A stretch of DNA of 48,337 bases from Betaproteobacteria bacterium. Its GTDB lineage: Bacteria; Pseudomonadota; Gammaproteobacteria; Burkholderiales; SG8-41. The position numbers were made by a program, and so were the translations under genes. Of the stretch, positions 36,894 through 44,613 are shown piece by piece (position 1 is the stretch's first letter; each line of letters begins with the position of its first letter). The DNA lies in the NCBI GenBank assembly GCA_023266235.1, contig JAHFRL010000024.1, positions 1 to 48,337 on the forward strand, read 5' to 3'. The notes below the pieces were generated by a model. That model did no database searches and had not been told where the DNA came from. It worked only from the letters and a program-made list of their open reading frames with translations.

Positions 36894-36990
36894 GGATGAG
36901 GGCGGAGGGCGGAGGGCGGAGGGAAATGCGCGTCCCGGACTCGGGTGTGCCGTGTCTCATCCCTCATCCCTTATCACCCATCACTCGCAC
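36894..36990. repeat. heptad inverted repeat, sdhB-sdhC junction
   Basis: Left units GGATGAG then GGCGGAG three times (36894-36921). Right units CTCATCC twice, CTTATCA, CCCATCA, CTCGCAC (36956-36990). It ends just before the sdhC ribosome binding site. It is the rightmost copy in the window. Confidence 0.92.
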
Positions 36991-37005
36991 TTGCGGAGGA
37001 TGTTC

Positions 37006-37344
37006 GTGAACGTCCGTTCGCAAGTGCTGCTGTGGACCGCGCAGCGCGCGAGTGCCGCGGTTCTGGCGCTGTGCGTGGTCGTGCACCTGATCACGATAAT
37101 CTACGCGGTGCGCAACGGGTTGTCGGCGGCGGAAATCCTCGGCCGCACGCGCGGCAATTACAGCTGGTTCGCGTTCTACGCGGTGTTCGTCGCGGCGGTC
37201 GCAATCCACGCGCCGATCGGCTTGCGCACCATCCTGGCGGAGACCTTCGGCTGGCGCGGCGCCGCGCTCGACGCGCTGGTACTGGTGCTCGGCATCGCGC
37301 TCGCGCTATGGGGCTGGCGCGCGGTACTTGCGGTATTCGCATGA
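37006..37344 (+). CDS. sdhC: succinate dehydrogenase cytochrome b556 subunit-like membrane anchor (SdhC)
   Basis: A 112-residue membrane protein with three helices (about residues 9-34, 52-70 and 81-108). Histidines in LCVVVHLITIIYAVR and in FVAAVAIHAPIGLRTILAE are candidate haem or quinone-site residues, as in SdhC. GTG at 37006 is chosen because GGAGG (36995-36999) lies 6 bases upstream; the ATG at 37000 directly abuts that motif. The stop overlaps the sdhD start by four bases. Together with sdhB and sdhD it forms a complex II-like module lacking the flavoprotein. Confidence 0.82.
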   Translation: MNVRSQVLLWTAQRASAAVLALCVVVHLITIIYAVRNGLSAAEILGRTRGNYSWFAFYAVFVAAVAIHAPIGLRTILAETFGWRGAALDALVLVLGIALALWGWRAVLAVFA

Positions 37345-37688
37345 AAAACGATTTCCGCGCGCGCAACCACCCCGCCTACTGGGCGTTCATCGTGCATCGC
37401 GCGTCGGGGCTGCTGCTCGCTATTTTTCTGCCGTTCCATTTTTGGGCGCTTGGCCAGGCGTTGCACAGCGCCGAAGCGCTTGATGGTTTTCTGCGCTGGA
37501 CCGAATACCCGCTCGTGAAATTCGCCGAGACCGGACTGGTGCTGCTGCTTGCCGCGCATCTGGCGGGCGGCGCGCGGTTGCTGATGCTCGAATTCCTGGC
37601 ATGGCGCGACTGGCAGCAGAGCCTGCTCGCGATCGCTGCGGCCGTGAGTCTCGCGGTCGGACTCGCGTTCGCGCTGAATGTGGTTTGA
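37341..37688 (+). CDS. sdhD: succinate dehydrogenase membrane anchor subunit-like protein (SdhD)
   Basis: A 115-residue membrane protein, second anchor of the complex. AYWAFIVHRASGLLLAIFLP contains the HRxSG motif typical of the SdhC/D superfamily; a later histidine, LVLLLAAHLAGGARLLMLEF, is a likely haem ligand. Three helices are visible. The ATG overlaps the sdhC stop, indicating coupled translation, and its own end overlaps the start of the truncated TauE/SafE gene. No regulatory site of its own is seen. Confidence 0.82.
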   Translation: MKNDFRARNHPAYWAFIVHRASGLLLAIFLPFHFWALGQALHSAEALDGFLRWTEYPLVKFAETGLVLLLAAHLAGGARLLMLEFLAWRDWQQSLLAIAAAVSLAVGLAFALNVV

Positions 37689-37929
37689 CCTCGCGCTGAT
37701 TGCCGTCGGGGCGTTTCTCGCCGCATTGGTCCTCGGCAGCATAGGCTTCGCTTTCGGGACCATCGCAACAGTAATTTGGGTCGTCGTGCCGCCACCGGCC
37801 GCGATCGTGCTGCTCGCTTCGATCTGCGCGACGCTGTTGCAAGGGGCGGGCGTGTGGCGGTTCCGGCACGAGATCGAGACTGCGCTCGGAACCGAAGCAG
37901 TTCAGGGCTGGAATTCGCATCGGCCATGA
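37678..37929 (+). pseudogene. truncated TauE/SafE family permease (N-terminal remnant)
   Basis: Eighty-three residues matching only the first part of TauE/SafE (sulfite exporter-type) permeases: LIAVGAFLAALVLGSIGFAF with GTIATVIWVVVPPPAAIVLL, then ASICATLLQGAGVWRFRHEI. Full proteins have about 250 residues and seven or more helices; here the frame ends at WNSHRP soon after the second helix. It overlaps the end of sdhD and would have been the last gene of the suyAB-sdhBCD operon. A remnant is more likely than a functional small protein, and the break coincides with the start of the minus-strand accessory region. Confidence 0.65.
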
Positions 37930-38149
37930 TCGATATGGTACTGGAAATCTTCCCGGAAGAGCCTGATTGAGCGTTCCACGGGTGCCGCGGCGATGCTGAT
38001 CAAGAAAGGCGGCTCGAGACGCGGCCTTGGATCCGTACCCTCGATCGCGTTCAGCGCAGCGGTTTGCTCGCCGGATATGTAAGTTGCAGGGCCCGGAACG
38101 CAGTAGACATAAACTTGCCGCACGGACGTGACGGGGGAGGCCATCCTGG

Positions 38150-39064
38150 TCAGAAGAAGTAGTACATGCCGATGGCCAGCAGCATGACAGCGACAAATGT
38201 TCGCAGGGCCTTGTCGTTCATATGGCGGTTCAATACCGGGCCGATGAATGATCCGACCAGGATCCCCGGAACCTCGACCAGCACTAGGAGCCAGTCGACG
38301 TGGACTTGCAGCAGCAGGTAGGTCGCAACGCTCGCCATCAGAGGCACCATCAGCGCGACCAGGCTGGTGCCAATTACCAGAAACATCGGAAACAGCAGTA
38401 CGCTGGCCATGAACGGCGTCACCAGAAATCCGCCGCCGACGCCCATGGTGGAGCCGACGAACGCGATAACGAAGCCGCCCGCTGCCGATGCCAGCGGGTT
38501 GAAATCGAATTCCTCGCCGGCGAAGCGTACTTTGATATTCGACCATCCGAATCGGACCATTCTGGGCTCGGCCTGCGCTTGGGCCGGGTTCCCGTTGCCG
38601 GCTCCCTGGGTTTTGTAATCCTGCTGTGCGCGCCGCGAGGTTTCGCGCGCCTTCTGCAAGCGCTGGTTTCTTCCTGCCGACTTCGCCCAGCCCTCGTATA
38701 GCACGCGCGCGGCGACGAGCGCCACCATGACGCCGAACACCGGCCGATAGACGCTCATGTCCGACAGATAGGCCTTGGAGAACCAGGAGCCGACAACGGC
38801 GCCGACCGGGGCGCCGATTCCGTACGAGATCGCCAGCGGCCACACCAAGCGTTTCTGACGGTGGTAGAGCGGGACGGAAATGATACGGCTGGTGAACTCC
38901 AGGATCTGGTTCACCACCTTGATCATGTTGGGGTCTCCGATTCCAAGAACGGAGATATGCCCGATGCCGGCCAGAATGCCGCCGCCTCCCGCGCCCATCG
39001 ACATGATGAAGCCCGCGAGCACGCTCCAGCCAAACGCAAGATACGGATCGAAAGACATCCCCAC
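38150..39064 (-). CDS. TauE/SafE family membrane permease (sulfite exporter-like)
   Basis: An intact 304-residue protein with about eight helices and the two glycine-rich TauE repeats: GFIMSMGAGGGGILAGIGHI (about residues 18-37) and AFVGSTMGVGGGFLVTPFMA (about 195-214). A charged cytoplasmic loop with QKARETSRRAQQDYKTQG separates the halves. Members export sulfite, sulfoacetate or other organic anions; the substrate is not evident. GTG at 39064 has AGGAG six bases upstream; ATG at 39058 is less well spaced. It is transcribed towards the truncated relative at 37678-37929. It stands alone, about 835 bp from the TTT genes. Confidence 0.9.
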   Translation of the reverse strand: MGMSFDPYLAFGWSVLAGFIMSMGAGGGGILAGIGHISVLGIGDPNMIKVVNQILEFTSRIISVPLYHRQKRLVWPLAISYGIGAPVGAVVGSWFSKAYLSDMSVYRPVFGVMVALVAARVLYEGWAKSAGRNQRLQKARETSRRAQQDYKTQGAGNGNPAQAQAEPRMVRFGWSNIKVRFAGEEFDFNPLASAAGGFVIAFVGSTMGVGGGFLVTPFMASVLLFPMFLVIGTSLVALMVPLMASVATYLLLQVHVDWLLVLVEVPGILVGSFIGPVLNRHMNDKALRTFVAVMLLAIGMYYFF

Positions 39065-39315
39065 TGTTGTCTCCTTCGTTTCTCAGGCTCATGCAAAGAT
39101 TGCCGGTCGCATGACCGCACTTCGCATAACGCCATGCTCGGTGGGTGTCGAAGTGTTGAACTGGAGACTCAACCAAACGCGTCCTAACCTTCGACAGCCT
39201 GTAATTGCAACGCGGCAGGCGGTCAACCAAGATCCCCCGCGTCCCGCCGGATATCGGTGCGATTGCCTTCCGCAAATGGCACCCCTGAAATTTTGCCCAT
39301 CTTTAAAGTGGCGTA

Positions 39316-39333
39316 ATGTCATTTAGTTGACGT
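39316..39333. promoter_or_regulatory. imperfect palindrome ATGTCATTTAGTTGACGT
   Basis: Shares 15 of 18 positions with the perfect palindrome at 39452, 136 bp away. It is possibly a secondary operator. Confidence 0.4.
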
Positions 39334-39451
39334 TGCTGTGCACTGAGCAAGCGGCTCGTGCTTCCCCACTTCATTTCAGCGCGTCCAGGGTGGTAGGCTT
39401 GCGCGCTCAACCGGAAACCCAAATAAATCTGCCCGCATTGTGCGCGCTGGA

Positions 39452-39469
39452 ATGTCAACTAGTTGACAT
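39452..39469. promoter_or_regulatory. perfect 18-bp palindrome, candidate operator
   Basis: ATGTCAACTAGTTGACAT reads identically on both strands. Its half-site AGTTGAC recurs at 39325 and, near the GntR gene, at 34443. A dimeric regulator (for example GntR or IclR type) is the likely ligand. Confidence 0.55.
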
Positions 39470-39633
39470 AGCTTCGTGGTTGGCGCGGCAGCGGTGTGAC
39501 CGCGAACCGAACTTTCGGATGACGTTTGTTGACGTGGATCAAATATCTCGGCGTGTTGTTCCGCTAGAGTAAAAACAGTCGACCACCTGCGCTGTCGCGA
39601 CCGCGTAGTTTTCCCTGAATAGGAGACAAGCAA

Positions 39634-39876
39634 ATGACTTTTATCGAAAGACTCAGATTGAACCGAGTTGTCGGCAAGCTCCATGGTTTGGTCGAAAAGC
39701 CGTCCGAGCCTGGGGGCCAGGCAGCTGTTCCACGTCCCGGCTGCATCGCGAGGCAGTACGCGCAATGTAATGATTTTGCCCATTGCCGTTATTGCACTAC
39801 CGTCGAACAGGCGTTGCGGGCCGCCTACTGGTTCAAGCTCAAATGGCCACGGGTGCGCGGCCGCCATTCCTTCTAA
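39634..39876 (+). CDS. hypothetical small cysteine-containing protein
   Basis: An 80-residue open frame with a good ribosome binding site (AGGAGA eight bases before the ATG), downstream of the palindrome region. The sequence starts MTFIERLRLNRVVGKLHGLV and has four cysteines in a cluster (PGCIARQYAQCNDFAHCRYC), a spacing that could bind a metal. It is basic overall and has no membrane helix. I do not recognise a family. It converges with tctC, the stops being 22 bp apart. It could be a chance open frame; the ribosome binding site and cysteine pattern are the only support. Confidence 0.35.
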   Translation: MTFIERLRLNRVVGKLHGLVEKPSEPGGQAAVPRPGCIARQYAQCNDFAHCRYCTTVEQALRAAYWFKLKWPRVRGRHSF

Positions 39877-39898
39877 TTCTGACACGTGCGGGTATTGG

Positions 39899-40858
39899 TC
39901 AGCGAATTTTGGTTCCGGATTCCTTCAGGAATTTGACCGCATCGTCGAAATTCGTCTGGACGAATTTCTTGCTGTCCGCCGGATTCATCGCCGGGATGCA
40001 AGTGTAAGTCTGCGCGCAGAACTTTTTCCAGTCGTCGGTTTCCATGACCTTGGCGAGCGCCGCGTTTAATACGACGAGGCGCTCGCCGGAAACCTTGGCG
40101 GAGGTGACGATGGCGCGCCAGTTGGGCAGGTCTATGTTGTGCCCGAACTCGGCCGAAGCCGGCACGTCCGGAAACTCGCGGTGCCGCTGCGACCCGAATA
40201 CCACGATCGGCCGCAGTTGCTTGGCGGACAGGAACTGCGCGACGTCTCCCGGCTCCTCGAACAACACATCGGTATGCTTGCCGAGCACGGATGTGTAGCG
40301 TTCACCCGGTTTCGCGTATGGCGCATTCACCATGGTGTAGCCCTTGGTCGCAAGGAACTTCACCGCGAAGTCGTCCAGCGTACCGTATCCGGCGGTGGCA
40401 ACCTTGATCTTGTCGGGATTGGCTTTGGCGTGGTCGAGCAATTGCTGGTAGTTCTTGAACGGACTGTCGGACACGACGAACAGCATGGATGGCGAGGACT
40501 GCACCACGCCGATGTACGCGAAGTCGTTGATGGTCAGACGCCCCATGCCCGCAGCCCAGGACGAGATCGAGATACCGGTCAGCGTGCCGACGGTGTATCC
40601 GTCGGGCTGCGCGCTGGTCACCTTGGCGAGCCCGGTGTTGCCGGAGGCGCCGGCGACATTGGACACAGGGACCGCGACGCCCAGGACTGATTCGAGCAGG
40701 TTGGCGGCGATGCGGCCAAGCTGATCCGCTCCGCCGCCGGTGCCGAAGTTCACGATCATCTCAATCGGCCGCGATGGGAATTTCTCCTGCGCCCAGGCAT
40801 TCAAGCTACCGAGGGCAGCCCAGATCAACGTCAGCCAGAATACTTTGGATTGCCTCAT
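39899..40858 (-). CDS. TTT family solute-binding receptor (TctC/Bug), copy 1
   Basis: Periplasmic substrate-binding protein of a tripartite tricarboxylate transporter. The 319-residue precursor has a Sec signal peptide ending near NAWAQ, then FPSRPIEMIVNFGTGGGADQ with LGR, the family entry motif, followed by SNVAGASGNTGLAKV and QPDGYTVGTLTG, and a C-terminal lobe with YAKPGERYTSVLGKHTDVLF. AGGAGG lies five bases before the ATG. It is last in the order tctB-tctA-tctC of this set, directly after tctA (44 bp). The ligand cannot be told from sequence. Confidence 0.93.
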   Translation of the reverse strand: MRQSKVFWLTLIWAALGSLNAWAQEKFPSRPIEMIVNFGTGGGADQLGRIAANLLESVLGVAVPVSNVAGASGNTGLAKVTSAQPDGYTVGTLTGISISSWAAGMGRLTINDFAYIGVVQSSPSMLFVVSDSPFKNYQQLLDHAKANPDKIKVATAGYGTLDDFAVKFLATKGYTMVNAPYAKPGERYTSVLGKHTDVLFEEPGDVAQFLSAKQLRPIVVFGSQRHREFPDVPASAEFGHNIDLPNWRAIVTSAKVSGERLVVLNAALAKVMETDDWKKFCAQTYTCIPAMNPADSKKFVQTNFDDAVKFLKESGTKIR

Positions 40859-40902
40859 AACATCCTCCTTTTACGTTGCATATCAGTCACAAACAGTGGC
40901 TT

Positions 40903-42423
40903 TTAGATTGACGAACTCGTTTCAGCGTCACAGGCCGATGCGCTCGTTCTGATGGATCTCCTCGGAAACAGGGACCAACCGACAAAAGCGAAGGTGAGCA
41001 ACATGAGGACCGCGCTCGCTGGACGCGTGAAAAACACAGTCAGCGTGCCGTAGCTCGCGACGGAGGTCATGAAATAGGCTTCGGCGAGCGGGCCCAGAAT
41101 GACGCCAAGCACGAGTGGTGCGGTCGGGAAGTTATGGCGCCGCATGAAATAGCCGATGATCCCGAACGCGAGGCAAATGAAAATATCGGCGACGTTGTTC
41201 CTGACCGCGAACGCCCCGAGCAGGCTCAGCACCAGGATAAATGCGTACAGGATAATGGGATCGGTCCGCATCAGCAGGCCGAAGCTGCGCGCCACGATCA
41301 TGGAAACGAAAATCATGCAGATGTTCGCCAGCGTGAAGCTCGCGAAAATGGCGTAGATCAATTCGGGTTCCTTGGTAAATAGCAGCGGGCCGGGCTGCAC
41401 GTGATGCAGCATCAGCGCCGCGAGCATGATCGCCGCGCCGGCGCTGCCGGGTATGCCCAAGGTCAGCAGCGGGATCATCGCGGTTCCCGTCGTGGCATTC
41501 TTGGAGGCTTCGGGTGCCGCGAGGCCGTCCTCGATGCCGGTCCCGAACTCCTCGCCGCGCTTGTTGAACTGCTTTTCCAGCCCGTATGCGACGAACGCCC
41601 CGACGGCGGCGCCGGCACCGGGGATCACGCCGATCATGCTGCCGACCGCGGTGCCGCGGGCGATCGAGCCCTTCAACTTCCATATATCCCCGAGCGAAAG
41701 CAACCCCATTTTTGCTTTCTCTTTAACACTGAGGTCGAGCTGCTCCCAGGCGCTGAACGCTTCGAGTACTTCGCCGATGGCGAAGATGCCGATCATGACC
41801 ACGACGAAGTCGATTCCGTTTTCGAGCAGTTCCGAGCCGAAGGTGAGACGGTTCACGCCGTAGAGCGGATCGGCGCCGATCGAGCCCAGCGCAATGCCCA
41901 AGAATAATGATATCAGCCCCATCAGCAGGTTGCCGCGACAGATGGCCAGAACGCTGACGAGCCCCAACAGTGTCGCGGCGAAAAATTCGGGCTGATCGAA
42001 CGTCAGGGCAAAACGGGCAAACGGCGGAGCGGCAAAGGTCAGGAGCATCGCGCTGAAAAGACCACCGATCGCCGAGGCGGTAATCGCGATGCTGAGCGCG
42101 TGTACCACCCCATCCCGCTGCCCGATCGGATAGCCGTCCCAGCAGCTCGGCACGGAATCCGGATCGCCGGGAATATTCACGAGGATCGAGGATATCGAGC
42201 CGCCAAAGACGCCGCCGACGTAAATGCCGCCGAGGAACATCATCGCGACGAGCGGCGACATCAGGTAGGTGAACGGCAGGCTGAGCGCCATGGCATTCAC
42301 GAACGAGATGCCGGGCACGGCGCCGGCGATCACGCCGATAAACAGCCCGACGATCATGATGGTAAAATTGAATGGCTCGACTGCAGCCGCCATGCCGTGG
42401 GCCAGGTATCCAAGGGCGTCCAT
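40903..42423 (-). CDS. TTT family large permease (TctA), copy 1
   Basis: Large integral membrane component (506 residues, about eleven helices) of a tripartite tricarboxylate transporter. Conserved TctA segments are visible: GAVPGISFVNAMALSLPFTY near the N-terminus, GGSISSILVNIPGDPDSVPS, GVIPGAGAAVGAFVAYGLEK (the internal repeat of the first) and LLTLGIPGSAGAAIMLAALM followed by LHHVQPGP. It lies 25 bp downstream of tctB and 44 bp upstream of tctC, so the three form one transcription unit. Confidence 0.94.
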   Translation of the reverse strand: MDALGYLAHGMAAAVEPFNFTIMIVGLFIGVIAGAVPGISFVNAMALSLPFTYLMSPLVAMMFLGGIYVGGVFGGSISSILVNIPGDPDSVPSCWDGYPIGQRDGVVHALSIAITASAIGGLFSAMLLTFAAPPFARFALTFDQPEFFAATLLGLVSVLAICRGNLLMGLISLFLGIALGSIGADPLYGVNRLTFGSELLENGIDFVVVMIGIFAIGEVLEAFSAWEQLDLSVKEKAKMGLLSLGDIWKLKGSIARGTAVGSMIGVIPGAGAAVGAFVAYGLEKQFNKRGEEFGTGIEDGLAAPEASKNATTGTAMIPLLTLGIPGSAGAAIMLAALMLHHVQPGPLLFTKEPELIYAIFASFTLANICMIFVSMIVARSFGLLMRTDPIILYAFILVLSLLGAFAVRNNVADIFICLAFGIIGYFMRRHNFPTAPLVLGVILGPLAEAYFMTSVASYGTLTVFFTRPASAVLMLLTFAFVGWSLFPRRSIRTSASACDAETSSSI

Positions 42424-42448
42424 TGCGTGTCGCTTCGGGCGTGCCCGG

Positions 42449-42988
42449 TTAGTAGATACCCAGCGCTCGATAGAGCGACACCGTCAGCGCGTCGAAGGCG
42501 CCCATGCCCCGGTCGAGCGGCATTTTCGATAACCCGGCGAATAGATAGAGCAGCGCAATGGTGCCCAGCAGGCTGACGAGGCCCACCGTGTGGGCCCTGC
42601 GCACCCCACCCAGCCACAGCCACACGGCGAAAAAGGCGACCGTCGCCAGCGCAAACCCGACAACGGGTATCGCGACCCCGTAGACAACGAGAATCGCGAT
42701 GCCGATAACCGCTTTCCGGTTGTCGTAGATCTCTCCCGTTTCGACCGCGGCTTCAGGAGGGTACGGATGGCGCAAAAACACGCGAGCCAGTTCGCGCAGC
42801 AGCATGACTGCCGCACAGCAGCCAATTCCGATCAACATCACGCGCGGCCAGGTCGTCGGCCCCACGCCGCCCCGGCCGGCCGGGGCGCCGTCCAAACCCG
42901 GGGTTATGAAATACCCGGCAAGGACCGCGGAGGCGACCAGCAGGAACGCGGCAATGACGATCTTCTTCCAGGGTTCCCTTTTATCCAT
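42449..42988 (-). CDS. TTT family small permease (TctB), copy 1
   Basis: A 179-residue protein with four hydrophobic helices (about 11-30, 52-69, 93-123 and 134-152), matching the size and layout of TctB. Conserved features are weak in this family; GPTTWPRVMLIGIG after the first helix is typical. The call depends largely on its place between the MmgE/PrpD gene and tctA. No strong ribosome binding site is seen. Confidence 0.88.
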   Translation of the reverse strand: MDKREPWKKIVIAAFLLVASAVLAGYFITPGLDGAPAGRGGVGPTTWPRVMLIGIGCCAAVMLLRELARVFLRHPYPPEAAVETGEIYDNRKAVIGIAILVVYGVAIPVVGFALATVAFFAVWLWLGGVRRAHTVGLVSLLGTIALLYLFAGLSKMPLDRGMGAFDALTVSLYRALGIY

Positions 42989-43112
42989 GGTGGCGTTTTA
43001 TTTGGCGAAGTCAGAGCCGGCTGTGACCGGTTCGGCGCGATGTATCCTGATAACGTGCGTCCGAGGCTTTTGCGCAACCTCCAATGTTAAGCGCTACGCA
43101 ACACGGCGTGGG

Positions 43113-44537
43113 TCACACCACTGTTCTTGCTTTCATAGGCCTGAATAAGCGAGTTAAGCGAGAAATGTCGTCGAGTCGCTCGAAGTCGTCAATCATGTCG
43201 ATGATCGCATCCGCGTTCTTATCGCCGACCATCGAGGCCATCTGACGGAACTTGTTTCCTACCTCTTCCTTGGGTATAGGATTCTGCACCTGGCCGATAT
43301 GGTAATCGAAGCGCTTAAAGAAGTGCCTGCCATCCTTGGTATAGACGTCGGCTGCGCCAGGCCACTTCTCCGGCAAAAGCTTTTCGAGCTCAGGGTCTCT
43401 GATGATCTCGATCCTATCCTTGGCAAAGGCAAGTATCTCCGGATCCGAGAATTTCTTTTTCTCAAGCTGCGCAAACCCGTACTCACCGTCATGAGCCGCC
43501 GCGGCGATTGCATGGCGGAGGCTGTTAAACGCCTCCGTTGCATTGCGGGGCTCATAGAACGCTCCAAATGCATGCGAAGTCATGAACGCTGACCGAACAA
43601 CGATCTTATCGATATCCTTGAACCTGATTTTTTCGCTCTTGACGATGTGGAGTACCGCGTCCAGATTCGGGTAATAGGTCTTCTTCGCCGGATAAATCGC
43701 CATATCGACGTTGAGTGTTTCCCAGGTTGTTCCCAGCCTCCTGGAGGCCGCTTCCAGTTCGTGGACCGGCGAGATGATTCCGGAGCCGTAACACAGACCG
43801 TCCTCGAACAAACGATACCCCGCAATGAAACCGCTGCTTGCCAGGTAAGCGCTTTCGATGCCATTGGCCACTGCCTTCCCGGCATACCAGTGCTTGCCCA
43901 TGTACGGGCCGCATGGTCGGTACATTCCGGTTAGCTGGGCCCCCCCCATGACCATTGCCTGAACCATCTTGTCCGCGTTCAGACCGAGCAGCCTGCCGGC
44001 TGAAACAGCGGCCGCGAGCGCGCCGATAGTCCCGGTGGAATGCCAGCCGCGCGACTCGGGAGTGAAGTAACCGCCTTCGAGCGCGATATGGACGGCGATG
44101 CCGGCTCGCGTCCCGACCTCGTTGCCGGCGATTATCGCCGTAATAATGTCTCTTCCCCGTTTTCCTTCCTTCTCAGCGACGGCAATCGCTGCCTGCGGAG
44201 TGATGTAATTGGTGTGAAGAAGGGTCGCGCGATGCGTGTCCCCTATATTCGTCGTATGTGCGGCCGTCCCGTTCACCAGCCCTGCAGCTCGTGTCCCAAC
44301 TTTTCGGCCGTAACCCCAGATCGTGGCTTCTGGCTTCTCGTTGCCTGACCCGGCGACAAACTCGAACAGTGATCGTCCTGCTTGCCGTTGCGAGCCGAAA
44401 ACCGTGCAGCCTATCCCGTCCAGCAGCAACAGCTTGGCATAGGTGATGACGTTCTCCGGAATGTCACGGAACTTGAGACCGGCGCCCCACTGCGCCACGC
44501 GCAGGGTCACCGCTCCGATTTTGTCGGCGTCGTGCAT
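43113..44537 (-). CDS. MmgE/PrpD family protein
   Basis: A 474-residue cytoplasmic enzyme of the family that contains 2-methylcitrate dehydratase, cis-aconitate decarboxylase and iminodisuccinate epimerase. Visible motifs: LLLLDGIGCTVFGSQRQAGR, AAGLVNGTAAHTTNIGDTHR (active-site region; the usual H-x-x-D-F-D is replaced by TTNIGDTHR), RGWHSTGTIGALAAAVSAGR and MGKHWYAGKAVANGIESAYL. The substrate cannot be assigned; PrpC/PrpB partners are absent, which argues against the methylcitrate cycle. It sits between two TTT transporters on the same strand, so it probably acts on an imported carboxylic acid. Confidence 0.88.
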   Translation of the reverse strand: MHDADKIGAVTLRVAQWGAGLKFRDIPENVITYAKLLLLDGIGCTVFGSQRQAGRSLFEFVAGSGNEKPEATIWGYGRKVGTRAAGLVNGTAAHTTNIGDTHRATLLHTNYITPQAAIAVAEKEGKRGRDIITAIIAGNEVGTRAGIAVHIALEGGYFTPESRGWHSTGTIGALAAAVSAGRLLGLNADKMVQAMVMGGAQLTGMYRPCGPYMGKHWYAGKAVANGIESAYLASSGFIAGYRLFEDGLCYGSGIISPVHELEAASRRLGTTWETLNVDMAIYPAKKTYYPNLDAVLHIVKSEKIRFKDIDKIVVRSAFMTSHAFGAFYEPRNATEAFNSLRHAIAAAAHDGEYGFAQLEKKKFSDPEILAFAKDRIEIIRDPELEKLLPEKWPGAADVYTKDGRHFFKRFDYHIGQVQNPIPKEEVGNKFRQMASMVGDKNADAIIDMIDDFERLDDISRLTRLFRPMKARTVV

Positions 44538-44613
44538 TCTGGATGTGTTCTATGTCAAACGCTTGACCGGTCTTTCAGTCAATCGGCAAAGCCGGCCCGT
44601 CTGTTGACGCTGG

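Larger units (their letters stand above)
39065..39633. other. long non-coding region upstream of the TauE/SafE gene
   Basis: No convincing gene was found; a long minus-strand open frame over 39376-39885 has no recognisable family or ribosome binding site. The region carries an 18-bp perfect palindrome (39452-39469), a related imperfect site (39316-39333) and a third TTGACGT half-site at 39529, so it is probably a control region. Confidence 0.5.

Noticed and set aside
37902..39275. 457-residue minus-strand open frame over the TauE/SafE gene
   Set aside because: It is out of frame with the clearly membrane-like TauE/SafE protein and has no domain pattern; it is a GC-driven shadow.
39376..39885. 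169-residue minus-strand open frame upstream of the TauE/SafE gene
   Set aside because: It has no ribosome binding site and no recognisable motif, and it overlaps the palindrome and the small plus-strand frame; kept only as non-coding region.
43113..44537. Firm call as 2-methylcitrate dehydratase
   Set aside because: No methylcitrate-cycle partners are present, and the family has several different activities.
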